From Dyella jiangningensis (GTDB lineage Bacteria > Pseudomonadota > Gammaproteobacteria > Xanthomonadales > Rhodanobacteraceae), in the NCBI GenBank assembly GCA_000632805.1, contig CP007444.1, positions 2,280,771 to 2,344,770 of the forward strand: a stretch of 64,000 nucleotides of DNA, written 5' to 3'. Within the stretch, counting starts at the first letter, position 1, and every line of letters begins with the position of its first letter. The position numbers were made by a program, and so were the translations under genes. Shown here piece after piece: positions 10,929 through 19,299 of this stretch. The notes under the pieces are model-generated. The model did no database searches and was not told where the DNA came from. It was given only the letters and a program-made list of their open reading frames with translations.

Positions 10929-13900
10929 TTACGGAGTCGACGGGTTCGGATTGGGCAGCGCTGGCACGGTTTGGCCAGCGCGGCGGCGCAGCCAGCCATG
11001 CACGGCGGCAAACACCACGGGAACGAAAACCAGGGTGGCAACCGTGCCGAACAGCAGGCCACCGATGACCGCGCGACCGAGCGGCGCGTTCTGCTCGCCG
11101 CCGTCACCCAGGCCCAGCGCCATCGGCAGCATGCCGATGAGCATGGCCAGCGCGGTCATCAACACCGGACGGAAGCGCGTGCTGCCGGCGTCGAACGCGG
11201 CCTGCAGCGGCGTGGCGCCTTCATCGATGCGGTCACGCGCAAAGCTCACCACCAGGATGCTGTTGGCGGTGGCGATGCCGATGCACATGATGGCGCCGGT
11301 CAAGGCAGGCACGCTGATGGTGGTGCGCGTGACGAACAACACCCACGCCATGCCCGAGATCGCGCCTGGCAGTCCGCTGATGATCACCAAGGGGTCCAGC
11401 CACGACTGGAAGTTCACCACCATCAGCGCGTACACCAGCAGTACGGCGAAGGCGAGGCCAAGCAGCAAGCCCTGGAAGGAGGACTGCATGGTCTGCACTT
11501 CGCCGCGCACGACCAGGCTCGAGCCCGGCGGCAGATGCGCACGCGCCCGCGCGACCAGCGTGTCCACGTCGGCGGCGACCGCACCCAGGTCGCGACCCTG
11601 CACCCCTGCGAACACGTCAATCACCGGCTGCACGTTGTAATGCGACACCACGGCATCCTGCGAGCCGCGCGAGAGCGTGCTCAGCGACGCGAGAATCGGC
11701 ACCGTCGCGCCCTTTCCCGCCACGCCTTGCTGATTGCCGTTGGTCAACGGGATGTTGCCCAGCGACTGCAGCGAATCGATGGTGTACTGCGGCGCTTCCG
11801 TGGCCAGCGGATAGCTCACGCCGTTCTTCGGGTTGAGCCAGAAATTCGGGGACGTCTGCGAGCTTCCCGATAGCGCGATAAGCAGATTCTGGGCGATCGC
11901 GCGTTGCTGAAAGCCGGCCTGGATGGCTTTCGTTCGATCGACGTTGACATTGATCGACGGTGCGTCGTCCGGCTGCTGGATGCGCGGATCGACCAGGCCC
12001 TGCACATGCCGGAACGACGCCAGCAACTGTTCGGCAATCTCCCGGTTGGCGACCTGGTCCTTGCCCACGATCTGCACGTCGATGGGCGACGGCAGGCCGA
12101 AGTCCAGCGTCTGGCTGATGATGTCCGCCGGCAGGAAGGCGAACGTCACGCCGGGGAATTCGCGATTGAGCTGCTCGCGCAGGGCCTCGACATACGTTGC
12201 CGTGGCGCCGTGCCCGGGCTTGAGGCTCACGAGGATGTCCGCATCGGCCGAACCTACCGGCAACGACGAATCGTAGGTGATGTTGATGCCACTGACAGGC
12301 AAGCCGATGTTGTCGAGGATGCTGCCCAGGGTGGACGGCGGAATCACCGTGCGGATGCGTTGCTCCACGAGGTCGACAAGCCTGGCCGTCTGTTCGATGC
12401 GGGTGCCGGTACGCACGCGCATATGCAGGCGGATTTCGCCGGTGTCGGACGTGGGAAAGAAATCCCTGCCCAGCACCGGAACCAGCAGCAGCGAGGCACC
12501 ACACACCAGCGCGAAGCCGAGCGCAACGCGACGCGGACTGGCGATGGCCGCAGACAAGGCGGTCTGGTAACGACCATGAAACCGTTCGAAGCTTTGTTCG
12601 AAACGCTGCTGGAAACGGCGCAGCGCACTCCATCGACCACCGGTGCCAGCCGCTTGGCGCTCACCACGCAACAGGTACATCGCCAGCGTGGGGATCAGCG
12701 TGCGGGAGAGGAAATACGACGCCAGCATGGCAAACACCACGGCTTCGGCCAGCGGCACGAACAGGTAACGCGCCACACCCGAGAGCAGGAACATCGGCAG
12801 GAACACGATGCAGATGGACAACGTCGAGACCAGCGTCGGCAACGCGATCTGCGAAGACGCATCGATGATGGCATCCATCAACGGCTTGCCCATGTCGCGA
12901 TGGTGGCTGATCGCCTCGATGGCCACGGTGGCGTCGTCCACCAGGATGCCCACCGCCAGGGCCAATCCACCCAAGGTCATGATATTGATGGTCTGCCCTA
13001 GCGCGGACAGCGCAATCAGCGAACTGATGACCGACAGCGGAATGGTGATCGCGATGATCAGCGTCGAACGCCAGCTGCCGAGAAACAGCAGGATCATCAG
13101 CGCCGTAAGCGCAGCGGCGATCACGCCTTCACGGATCACTCCGTCCACCGCGGAACTGACGAACACCGACTGGTCGGATACCGGCTTCACCGCCAGCGCC
13201 TTCGGCAGGCCGGCGACGATGCGAGGCAGCATGGCCTTCACCTCGCCGATGATATCCAGCGTCGAGGCATCGCCGCTCTTCTCCACCTGCAGCAGTGCGG
13301 AACGCGTGCCATCGACGCGCACGATATTGGTCTGCGGGGCGAAGCCATCGCGCACCTGGGCGACGTCGCGCAAGTACACCACGCCGCCCGGCGTCGATTT
13401 CACCGGCAGAAGGTTCAGCTCATCCACGCTGGACGGGCTGCCGTTGAGATTGACGTTGTATTCGAGCGCGCCGATCTTGGCGGTGCCGCCCGGCAGGATC
13501 AGGTTCTGCGCGTTCACCGCATTCACCACGTCCAGCGGCGACAGACCGTGTGCCTGCATGGCCTGTGCATTCAGATCCACCATCACCTGGCGCACCTTGC
13601 CTCCAAACGGCAACGGGATGGCCGCTCCCTGCACGGTGGCCAGCTGCGTACGGATGAAGTTGTTGCCCAGGTCGTACAGCTGCTGCTCGGGCAGCGACTG
13701 GCTGGACAGGGCGAGCTGAAGGATCGGCACCGTCGACGCGTTATAGGAAATGACCAGCGGCGGCAGCGTTCCGGGCGGCAGCACACGCAGGATCGACTGC
13801 GCGTTGGACGACGCTTCGGCAATGGCGCGGTTGATGTCCGCACCCGGATGGAAATACACCTTGATCACGGCCACGCCATTGAGCGACTGCGACTCGACGT

Positions 13901-14138
13901 GCTCGATGTTGTCCACGTCCGAAGTGAGCGCGCGCTCGTAGGGCGTGGTGATGCGGTTGGCCATGTCATCGGCGGAAAAGCCGTTGTACGACCACACGAT
14001 GCTAAGCACCGGAATATTGATGTTCGGAAAGATGTCGGTGGGCGTGCGCAACACCATCAGCGGCCCGATGACGGCCAGCAGCAGGGCCAGCACGATGAAG
14101 GTATAGGGGCGCCGCAGCGCCAGACGGACGATCCACAT
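10929..14138 (-). CDS. RND efflux permease, drug (HAE-like) type
   Basis: A 1069-residue inner-membrane proton-driven pump with the usual 12-helix, two large periplasmic loop layout. Transmembrane helix 4 carries GILVDDATVAIE with Asp401-Asp402, the proton-relay pair of hydrophobe/amphiphile (drug) pumps; heavy-metal RND pumps usually have DGA at this point. So despite the metal-type regulators next door, the pump itself looks like a drug or organic exporter. It is the first gene of the efflux operon and is divergent from the two-component genes 152 bases away. Confidence 0.93.
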   Translation of the reverse strand: MWIVRLALRRPYTFIVLALLLAVIGPLMVLRTPTDIFPNINIPVLSIVWSYNGFSADDMANRITTPYERALTSDVDNIEHVESQSLNGVAVIKVYFHPGADINRAIAEASSNAQSILRVLPPGTLPPLVISYNASTVPILQLALSSQSLPEQQLYDLGNNFIRTQLATVQGAAIPLPFGGKVRQVMVDLNAQAMQAHGLSPLDVVNAVNAQNLILPGGTAKIGALEYNVNLNGSPSSVDELNLLPVKSTPGGVVYLRDVAQVRDGFAPQTNIVRVDGTRSALLQVEKSGDASTLDIIGEVKAMLPRIVAGLPKALAVKPVSDQSVFVSSAVDGVIREGVIAAALTALMILLFLGSWRSTLIIAITIPLSVISSLIALSALGQTINIMTLGGLALAVGILVDDATVAIEAISHHRDMGKPLMDAIIDASSQIALPTLVSTLSICIVFLPMFLLSGVARYLFVPLAEAVVFAMLASYFLSRTLIPTLAMYLLRGERQAAGTGGRWSALRRFQQRFEQSFERFHGRYQTALSAAIASPRRVALGFALVCGASLLLVPVLGRDFFPTSDTGEIRLHMRVRTGTRIEQTARLVDLVEQRIRTVIPPSTLGSILDNIGLPVSGINITYDSSLPVGSADADILVSLKPGHGATATYVEALREQLNREFPGVTFAFLPADIISQTLDFGLPSPIDVQIVGKDQVANREIAEQLLASFRHVQGLVDPRIQQPDDAPSINVNVDRTKAIQAGFQQRAIAQNLLIALSGSSQTSPNFWLNPKNGVSYPLATEAPQYTIDSLQSLGNIPLTNGNQQGVAGKGATVPILASLSTLSRGSQDAVVSHYNVQPVIDVFAGVQGRDLGAVAADVDTLVARARAHLPPGSSLVVRGEVQTMQSSFQGLLLGLAFAVLLVYALMVVNFQSWLDPLVIISGLPGAISGMAWVLFVTRTTISVPALTGAIMCIGIATANSILVVSFARDRIDEGATPLQAAFDAGSTRFRPVLMTALAMLIGMLPMALGLGDGGEQNAPLGRAVIGGLLFGTVATLVFVPVVFAAVHGWLRRRAGQTVPALPNPNPSTP

Positions 14139-14220
14139 GACCCACCCTCGGTATCGGCCACCCGGGCCGCGATGTGCCCAAGGCTAGGATCGGGGCGATT
14201 GCCCACCCCTGACGGTCACC

Positions 14221-14264
14221 TGACAATTTTGTAATCGCGGCCGATGCGACTCCCCACGTATGAT
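14221..14264. promoter_or_regulatory. CusR-type operator and response-regulator promoter
   Basis: In the 152-base gap between the efflux operon and the two-component genes sits the dyad TGACAA-TT-TTGTAA (14221-14234). It matches the ATGACAA-N2-TTGTCAT box of the CusR/CopR group of regulators at all but one inner base. A -10-like TATGAT at 14259-14264 lacks a good -35 but places the dyad at about -43, where an OmpR-type activator replaces the -35. The rightward promoter would drive the regulator genes; the same box could activate the leftward efflux operon. Confidence 0.6.
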
Positions 14265-14290
14265 GGCCACAAGCCAACGCGAGAACGTCC

Positions 14291-14971
14291 ATGCGTCTGC
14301 TTGTGATCGAAGACGAAAAGAAGGCCGGCGAGTACCTCAAGAAGGGGCTCGAGGAATCCGGCTTTACCGTGGATGTCGCGTCCAACGGCATCGACGGCCT
14401 GCACCTGGCACTGGAGGACGACTACGACCTCATCGTGCTGGACGTGATGCTGCCCGGCATCGACGGCTGGGCGGTGCTGACGCGGCTGCGCGCCAAGAAG
14501 GACACGCCGGTGCTGCTGCTCACCGCGATGGACGAGCTGGAAGAACGCGTAAAGGGATTGGAACTGGGTGGCGACGATTACCTGGTGAAACCATTCGCCT
14601 TCGTCGAACTGCTGGCCCGTATCCGCACCCTGCTCCGCCGCGGCCCGCCGCGCGACATCGAGCACATGCATATCGGCGACCTGGAGATCGACGCCGTGCG
14701 CCGCCGGGTGCGACGCGGCGGCCAGCGCATCGACCTCACGCCACGGGAGTTCGCCCTCCTCCAGTTGCTGGCCCGGCGCCGTGGTGAAGTACTCAGCCGC
14801 ACCCAGATCGCGTCCTACGTGTGGGACATGAATTTCGACAGCGATACCAACGTGGTGGAAGTGGCCATCCGCCGGCTGCGCGTCAAAATCGATGACGGCC
14901 ACGAGGTCAAGTTGATCCACACGGTGCGCGGGATGGGCTACGTGCTCGACGAGGAACGCGAGGACACCTGA
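14291..14971 (+). CDS. OmpR-family response regulator, CusR-like
   Basis: A 226-residue DNA-binding response regulator. The receiver domain has the acidic pocket (IEDE) and phospho-acceptor Asp51 (IVLDVMLPG), Thr near LLLTA and the Lys in YLVKPF. A C-terminal winged helix follows ([37 protein letters not shown]). The best family match is the heavy-metal response regulators CusR/CopR/IrlR. Its stop overlaps the kinase start by one base, so the two are translationally coupled. The predicted target is the divergent efflux operon and its own promoter. Confidence 0.93.
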   Translation: MRLLVIEDEKKAGEYLKKGLEESGFTVDVASNGIDGLHLALEDDYDLIVLDVMLPGIDGWAVLTRLRAKKDTPVLLLTAMDELEERVKGLELGGDDYLVKPFAFVELLARIRTLLRRGPPRDIEHMHIGDLEIDAVRRRVRRGGQRIDLTPREFALLQLLARRRGEVLSRTQIASYVWDMNFDSDTNVVEVAIRRLRVKIDDGHEVKLIHTVRGMGYVLDEEREDT

Positions 14972-16374
14972 TGGCACGCCTGTCGCTCAGCGCCCGGTTG
15001 GCCGTCACCTTCGTGGTGATCACGGTGACGTGCTTCAGCGCCGTGGGCTTCCTGCTGTTCGAAGCGGCGGCCCGGCGCATCCATGAGCAGGACGACACCA
15101 ACCTCGTGCTGGCGACGCGCCACCTGCGCCGCTTCGTGGCGGAGCTCGATTCACCCGCCGACGTCGCCGCACATCAGGATCGCCTGATCATCGGCGTGCT
15201 GGGCGATACGAACAATGCGCTGCGCATCATGGACGATGCGGGCCATGTGCTGGTGGAGCGCAACCCGTCCCGGCTTCCCATGGCCAATAAGGCCATGGTG
15301 CCCCCGGAGCAGCGCATCGTCTCGGCGGACGTGCAGTCCTGGCGCGATGCTGACGATCACGAGATTCGCGGCGTATTCGCCGGCGGCAGGCCACGGGACG
15401 GTACGACCGTGACCATCGTGGTGGCGCGATCGCTTGCCGACCGCGCGCTGCTGCTCTCGCGCTATCGGCGCGACACCATCCTGGCATTGACTGCGGGCAT
15501 GCTGGTCGCCGTGCTGCTCAGCTACCTGCTGGTGCGACGCGCGCTGCGGCCGTTGCGCAGCATGGCCGCCAGCGCCTCGGCGGTGACCGCGCACCGCCTC
15601 AGCACCCGCATGCCGGCCGACGACGTGCCCGCCGAACTGCAGACGCTCAGCGTCGCACTCAACAACATGCTCGGTCGCATCGAAGACGGCTTCGCGCGCG
15701 TGTGGCAGTTCACCGTGGATCTCGCCCACGACCTGCGCACTCCCATCGGCAACCTGCGCGGCGCCAACGAGGTCGCGCTCACCCGACCACGCAGCACGGA
15801 GGAATACCAGTTGCTGCTGGGGTCCAATATTGAGGAATGCGACCGCGTCAGCCGCACCATCGAAAGTGTGCTGTTCCTTGCGCGCGCCGACAGTCCGCAG
15901 TTTGCGTTGCAACGCGTGATTATCGACGCGGGCGAAGAATTGCAGCGTATCGCCGACTATTTCGAAGGATTGTCGTCCGAGGCTGGCATCACCGTACAGG
16001 TGGCGGCGAATGCACTCGTCCATGCCGACCGCGAACTCTTCCGCCGTGCAGTCAGCAACCTGCTTTCCAACGCGCTGCGCTACACACCGGCCGGCGGCAC
16101 CATAGCGATGCGCGCCATGGACACGGAGCGCGGCGTAGAGGTCAGCGTCGAAAACCCCGGCGCCGGCATCCCGCCCGAGCATATGGCACACCTGTTCGAC
16201 CGCTTCTATCGCGTGGACCGCTCCCGCAGCGACTCGGCCCACTCCACCGGGCTCGGTCTTTCCATCGTCAAGAGCATCATGGAACTGCATGATGGCGACG
16301 TCGTCGCGCAAAGCGAACGGCAAGGCATCACGCGCTTCACGTTGACCTTTCCAAAGTCATCCGCCGTGGGTTGA
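14971..16374 (+). CDS. Sensor histidine kinase, CusS-like
   Basis: A 467-residue inner-membrane kinase with two transmembrane helices (about 10-32 and 168-188) flanking a periplasmic sensor of about 135 residues, a HAMP linker, the H-box (DLAHDLRTP, phospho-accepting His253), N-box (NLLSNALRYT), and G boxes (NPGAGIPPEH, STGLGLSIV). It pairs with the adjacent regulator. The periplasmic domain shows no obvious cluster of His/Met/Cys, so a metal signal is not evident from sequence. Confidence 0.92.
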   Translation: MARLSLSARLAVTFVVITVTCFSAVGFLLFEAAARRIHEQDDTNLVLATRHLRRFVAELDSPADVAAHQDRLIIGVLGDTNNALRIMDDAGHVLVERNPSRLPMANKAMVPPEQRIVSADVQSWRDADDHEIRGVFAGGRPRDGTTVTIVVARSLADRALLLSRYRRDTILALTAGMLVAVLLSYLLVRRALRPLRSMAASASAVTAHRLSTRMPADDVPAELQTLSVALNNMLGRIEDGFARVWQFTVDLAHDLRTPIGNLRGANEVALTRPRSTEEYQLLLGSNIEECDRVSRTIESVLFLARADSPQFALQRVIIDAGEELQRIADYFEGLSSEAGITVQVAANALVHADRELFRRAVSNLLSNALRYTPAGGTIAMRAMDTERGVEVSVENPGAGIPPEHMAHLFDRFYRVDRSRSDSAHSTGLGLSIVKSIMELHDGDVVAQSERQGITRFTLTFPKSSAVG

Positions 16375-16382
16375 ACGCCGCC

Positions 16383-16976
16383 TCAGGCCACTTCGCGCCA
16401 CTGGAAGTAGCGGCGATGGGCCATTTGCAGCAGCTCACGATCCTCGTGCGTGTCACCGTACGCATAGACGACCGGATAGGCATCGACGTCATACGCTGCA
16501 TGTACGCGCCGACGTTTTTCCGCGCCCACGCATTGCGCGCCGCGGTACCGGCCGGTCAACCGGCCGCGATGGCTTTCCAGCTCCGAACACAGCAGTTCGA
16601 GGTCATGCTGCCGGCACCAATGGGAGAGATAGATATCCAGCGCGCCCGAAACCACCACCACGCGATCCCCTTGGCGCTTGTGCCAGAGGATGCGCTCGAG
16701 CGCGTTGTCGCGCACCGCCCGGGGAATGATTTCGTGGGCGAAGCGACGCCCTTGTTCGTTCGCATGCGCCTCGTCCATGCCCTGCAGCCCAAGCCGGACC
16801 GCACTGGCACGCATGGCATTGGAAGGCACGACGCCAAGCTTGTAGCCCAGCACCATCGGCGCCAGCAGCAGGCCGCCCCAACGCAGCCTGATCGATGGCA
16901 CGGCGAATTCGAGGAACGGACGAAACAGCTCCTTGGTGGTGATGGTGCCGTCGAAATCGAACAAAGCCAGGTTCAT
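16383..16976 (-). CDS. HAD-superfamily IB phosphatase
   Basis: A 197-residue HAD hydrolase with motif I DFDGT (nucleophile Asp7, acid/base Asp9), motif II VVVSGALD near 90, and motif III/IV YGDTHED near 172. The helical cap of class IB (SerB/CicA-like) lies after motif I. The substrate is not evident; phosphoserine or a lipid/sugar phosphate are possible. It is convergent with the kinase gene (8 bases apart). Confidence 0.82.
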   Translation of the reverse strand: MNLALFDFDGTITTKELFRPFLEFAVPSIRLRWGGLLLAPMVLGYKLGVVPSNAMRASAVRLGLQGMDEAHANEQGRRFAHEIIPRAVRDNALERILWHKRQGDRVVVVSGALDIYLSHWCRQHDLELLCSELESHRGRLTGRYRGAQCVGAEKRRRVHAAYDVDAYPVVYAYGDTHEDRELLQMAHRRYFQWREVA

Positions 16977-17019
16977 GCGCTTCCTTTACGAGACATAGGT
17001 GCCTTCGCGTCACTGCGTG

Positions 17020-17098
17020 TGTGGGAGCGCATCCTGTGCGCGACTCGGACATCGGACTGGACGGCAAGATGGAGTCGCGCACAGGGTGCGCTCCCACA
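17020..17098. repeat. REP-like inverted repeat B
   Basis: Two 26-base arms (17020-17045 and 17073-17098) match at 25 of 26 positions as inverted copies, with a 27-base loop. The core is GTGGGAGCGCA(C/T)CCTGTGCG, as at 1075-1158. It lies between the start of the HAD gene and the end of the AraC-family gene. Confidence 0.85.
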
Positions 17099-17111
17099 AA
17101 GACATCCATCG

Positions 17112-18047
17112 TCAGCTGGCGACAACCTCCGCCAGACGCAGCCGCGACACGTCTCGCAGCGGAGGCGCGCCGAAGTGTCGGCTGTATTCACGACTGAACT
17201 GCGACGGGCTTTCGTAACCCACGCGATGCGATGCCGTGGCCACGTCGCACTGACCGGCCAGCAGCAAACGCCTCGCTTCATGCAGACGCAGCTGCTTCTG
17301 GTACTGCAGCGGGCTCATCGCCGTGATCGCACGGAAATGGTGATGCAGCGATGAACTGCTCATATTGACGCGACCGGCCAGTTCATCGATGCGCAATGGT
17401 TCGTCGTAATGCCTGCGCAACCACTCGATGGCGCGCGATATCTGGTGCCCCTGGCTGCCCGACGTGGCGATCTGCACCAGCCGCGCGCCCTGCCCGCCGG
17501 TGAGCAGGCGATACAGCATTTCGTGTTCGATCAACGGGCCGAGCATCGCCAGGTCCCTTGGCGCATCGAGCAGCCGCACCAGGCGCAGCAACGGGTCGAG
17601 CAGGCCGCCTTCCAGGGGGCTCAACGAAATGCCGGCGGCGGGCGCGCCCATCGGGCGATCGACGGTGACCTCGGGCAGCATCTCGCGGATGCGCGCCATG
17701 TCGAGCCGAAACGTAAGGCATAGGCAGGGCTCGGCTTCCGTCGCCCGCAATACCTGCGACGACACGGGGACGTCCACCGACGTGACGAGGTACGAAGCAG
17801 GCTCGTGCACGAATACCTGCTGTCCCAGCAGGATCTGCTTGGCGCCCATGAGCGCCAGCCCCAGGCCGGGCTCGTACATGGCACAGGTCGGCACCCCGGG
17901 GGAATTCGCGCGAAACAGACTGAGCGCCGGCCACGCGGTGGCATGTACGCCCTCGGTGGGCGCCAATCGTTCAATCAGGGCTGTCAATTCCTCGCGATCC
18001 TGATCCAGGCGCGAGGACTCCATGGGACTGGAAGGCTTGCTGTTCAT
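17112..18047 (-). CDS. AraC-family transcriptional regulator
   Basis: A 311-residue regulator with the N-terminal AraC_N cupin-like sensor domain (PTCAMYEPGLGLALMGAK near 55-72; VTSVDVPVSSQV) and a C-terminal double helix-turn-helix (LAGRVNMSSSSLHHHF; VATASHRVGYESPSQFSREY). It is divergent from an alcohol dehydrogenase gene 175 bases away, a common pairing for this regulator group, so that gene is the likely target. An internal ATG at 18023 is an alternative start. Confidence 0.9.
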   Translation of the reverse strand: MNSKPSSPMESSRLDQDREELTALIERLAPTEGVHATAWPALSLFRANSPGVPTCAMYEPGLGLALMGAKQILLGQQVFVHEPASYLVTSVDVPVSSQVLRATEAEPCLCLTFRLDMARIREMLPEVTVDRPMGAPAAGISLSPLEGGLLDPLLRLVRLLDAPRDLAMLGPLIEHEMLYRLLTGGQGARLVQIATSGSQGHQISRAIEWLRRHYDEPLRIDELAGRVNMSSSSLHHHFRAITAMSPLQYQKQLRLHEARRLLLAGQCDVATASHRVGYESPSQFSREYSRHFGAPPLRDVSRLRLAEVVAS

Positions 18048-18222
18048 GGCTTTGCTGAAACGGAAGTCGACGCTAGATTGCCCGTTCCTCCACGCCGTGG
18101 CGAGTACCTCACCCGCTTCTACGCAGGATCAGGCAAGGATCGCGCAGGATCCGGCTACCCGGACGGAAGCTCATCCGACCATACTTGCCGGCCTTCGCCG
18201 TTTCCATCCCCAGGAGTTAAGC

Positions 18223-19281
18223 ATGGCTCTCTCCATCCGCGGCTACGCCGCACAATCGGCCACGTCCCCGGTCGCCCCCTACCAGTTCGAGCGCCGCGAT
18301 CCGCGTCCCGACGACGTGGTGATCGACATCCTCTATTGCGGCGTCTGCCACTCGGACCTGCACCAGGCCCGCAACGAATGGCACAGCAGCGTCTACCCGC
18401 TGGTGCCAGGCCATGAGATCGTCGGCCGCGTCAGCGCCGTCGGCGACAAGGTCAGCAAGTTCAAGGTCGGCGAGATGGTCGGCGTCGGTTGCATGGTCGA
18501 CTCGTGCCAGCACTGCGCTTCGTGCAACGCGGGCCTCGAACCGTATTGCGAAAACGGCGCGACCTGGACCTACAACGACAAGGATCGCCACGACGGCCTG
18601 CCGACCTTCGGCGGCTACTCCGAGCGCATCGTGGTGTCGGACAAGTTCGTCGTGCGCATCTCCGACAAGCTGGATCCCAAGGCCGCCGCGCCGTTGCTGT
18701 GCGCCGGTATCACCACCTGGTCACCGCTGCGCCACTGGAAGATCGGCAAGGGCAGCAAGGTGGCGGTGATCGGCCTGGGCGGCCTCGGCCACATGGGCCT
18801 GAAGTTCGCCAAGGCGATGGGCGCCGACGTCACCCTGTTCACCCGCACGCCGGGCAAGGAAGCCGAAGCGCGCCGCCTCGGCGCCGATCACGTGGTGCTG
18901 TCCACCGACGCGCAGCAGATGGCCGCCTCGGCACGCCAGTTCGATTTCATCCTCGACACCGTGCCCTCGCCGCACGACCTCAATCCCTACCTCGCCACGC
19001 TCAAGCTCAACGGCGTGCTGTGCCTGGTGGGCCTGCTGGAACCGATCGAACCGCCGGTGCAGGCAGCCATGGTGATCCTCGGCCGCCGCTCCATTTCGGG
19101 CTCCGCCATCGGCGGCATCGCCGAGACACAGGAGATGCTCGACTTCTGCGCGGAGCACGGCATCGTCAGCGATATCGAGGTCATCGACATCAAGGACATC
19201 AACCATGCCTACGAGCGCATGTTGAAGAGCGACGTGAAGTACCGCTTCGTGATCGACATCGCCTCGCTCAAGGCGGCCTGA
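18223..19281 (+). CDS. Zinc-dependent NAD(P) alcohol dehydrogenase (YahK/CAD-like)
   Basis: A 352-residue medium-chain dehydrogenase that interconverts alcohols and aldehydes. Catalytic zinc ligands are in CGVCHSD (Cys39) and PGHE; the structural zinc ligands are the four Cys in the segment from GCMVDSC to EPYC (about residues 90-108); the Rossmann glycine motif GLGGLGHMG lies near 182. The order and motifs match the cinnamyl-alcohol-dehydrogenase/YahK group, usually NADPH-dependent with broad aldehyde range. The start at 18223 has an AGGAG site 6 bases upstream; a longer frame to 18022 is open but lacks family similarity. The divergent AraC-type gene is the likely regulator. Confidence 0.9.
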   Translation: MALSIRGYAAQSATSPVAPYQFERRDPRPDDVVIDILYCGVCHSDLHQARNEWHSSVYPLVPGHEIVGRVSAVGDKVSKFKVGEMVGVGCMVDSCQHCASCNAGLEPYCENGATWTYNDKDRHDGLPTFGGYSERIVVSDKFVVRISDKLDPKAAAPLLCAGITTWSPLRHWKIGKGSKVAVIGLGGLGHMGLKFAKAMGADVTLFTRTPGKEAEARRLGADHVVLSTDAQQMAASARQFDFILDTVPSPHDLNPYLATLKLNGVLCLVGLLEPIEPPVQAAMVILGRRSISGSAIGGIAETQEMLDFCAEHGIVSDIEVIDIKDINHAYERMLKSDVKYRFVIDIASLKAA

Positions 19282-19299
19282 GTGATGAGGGGCGCGGCG

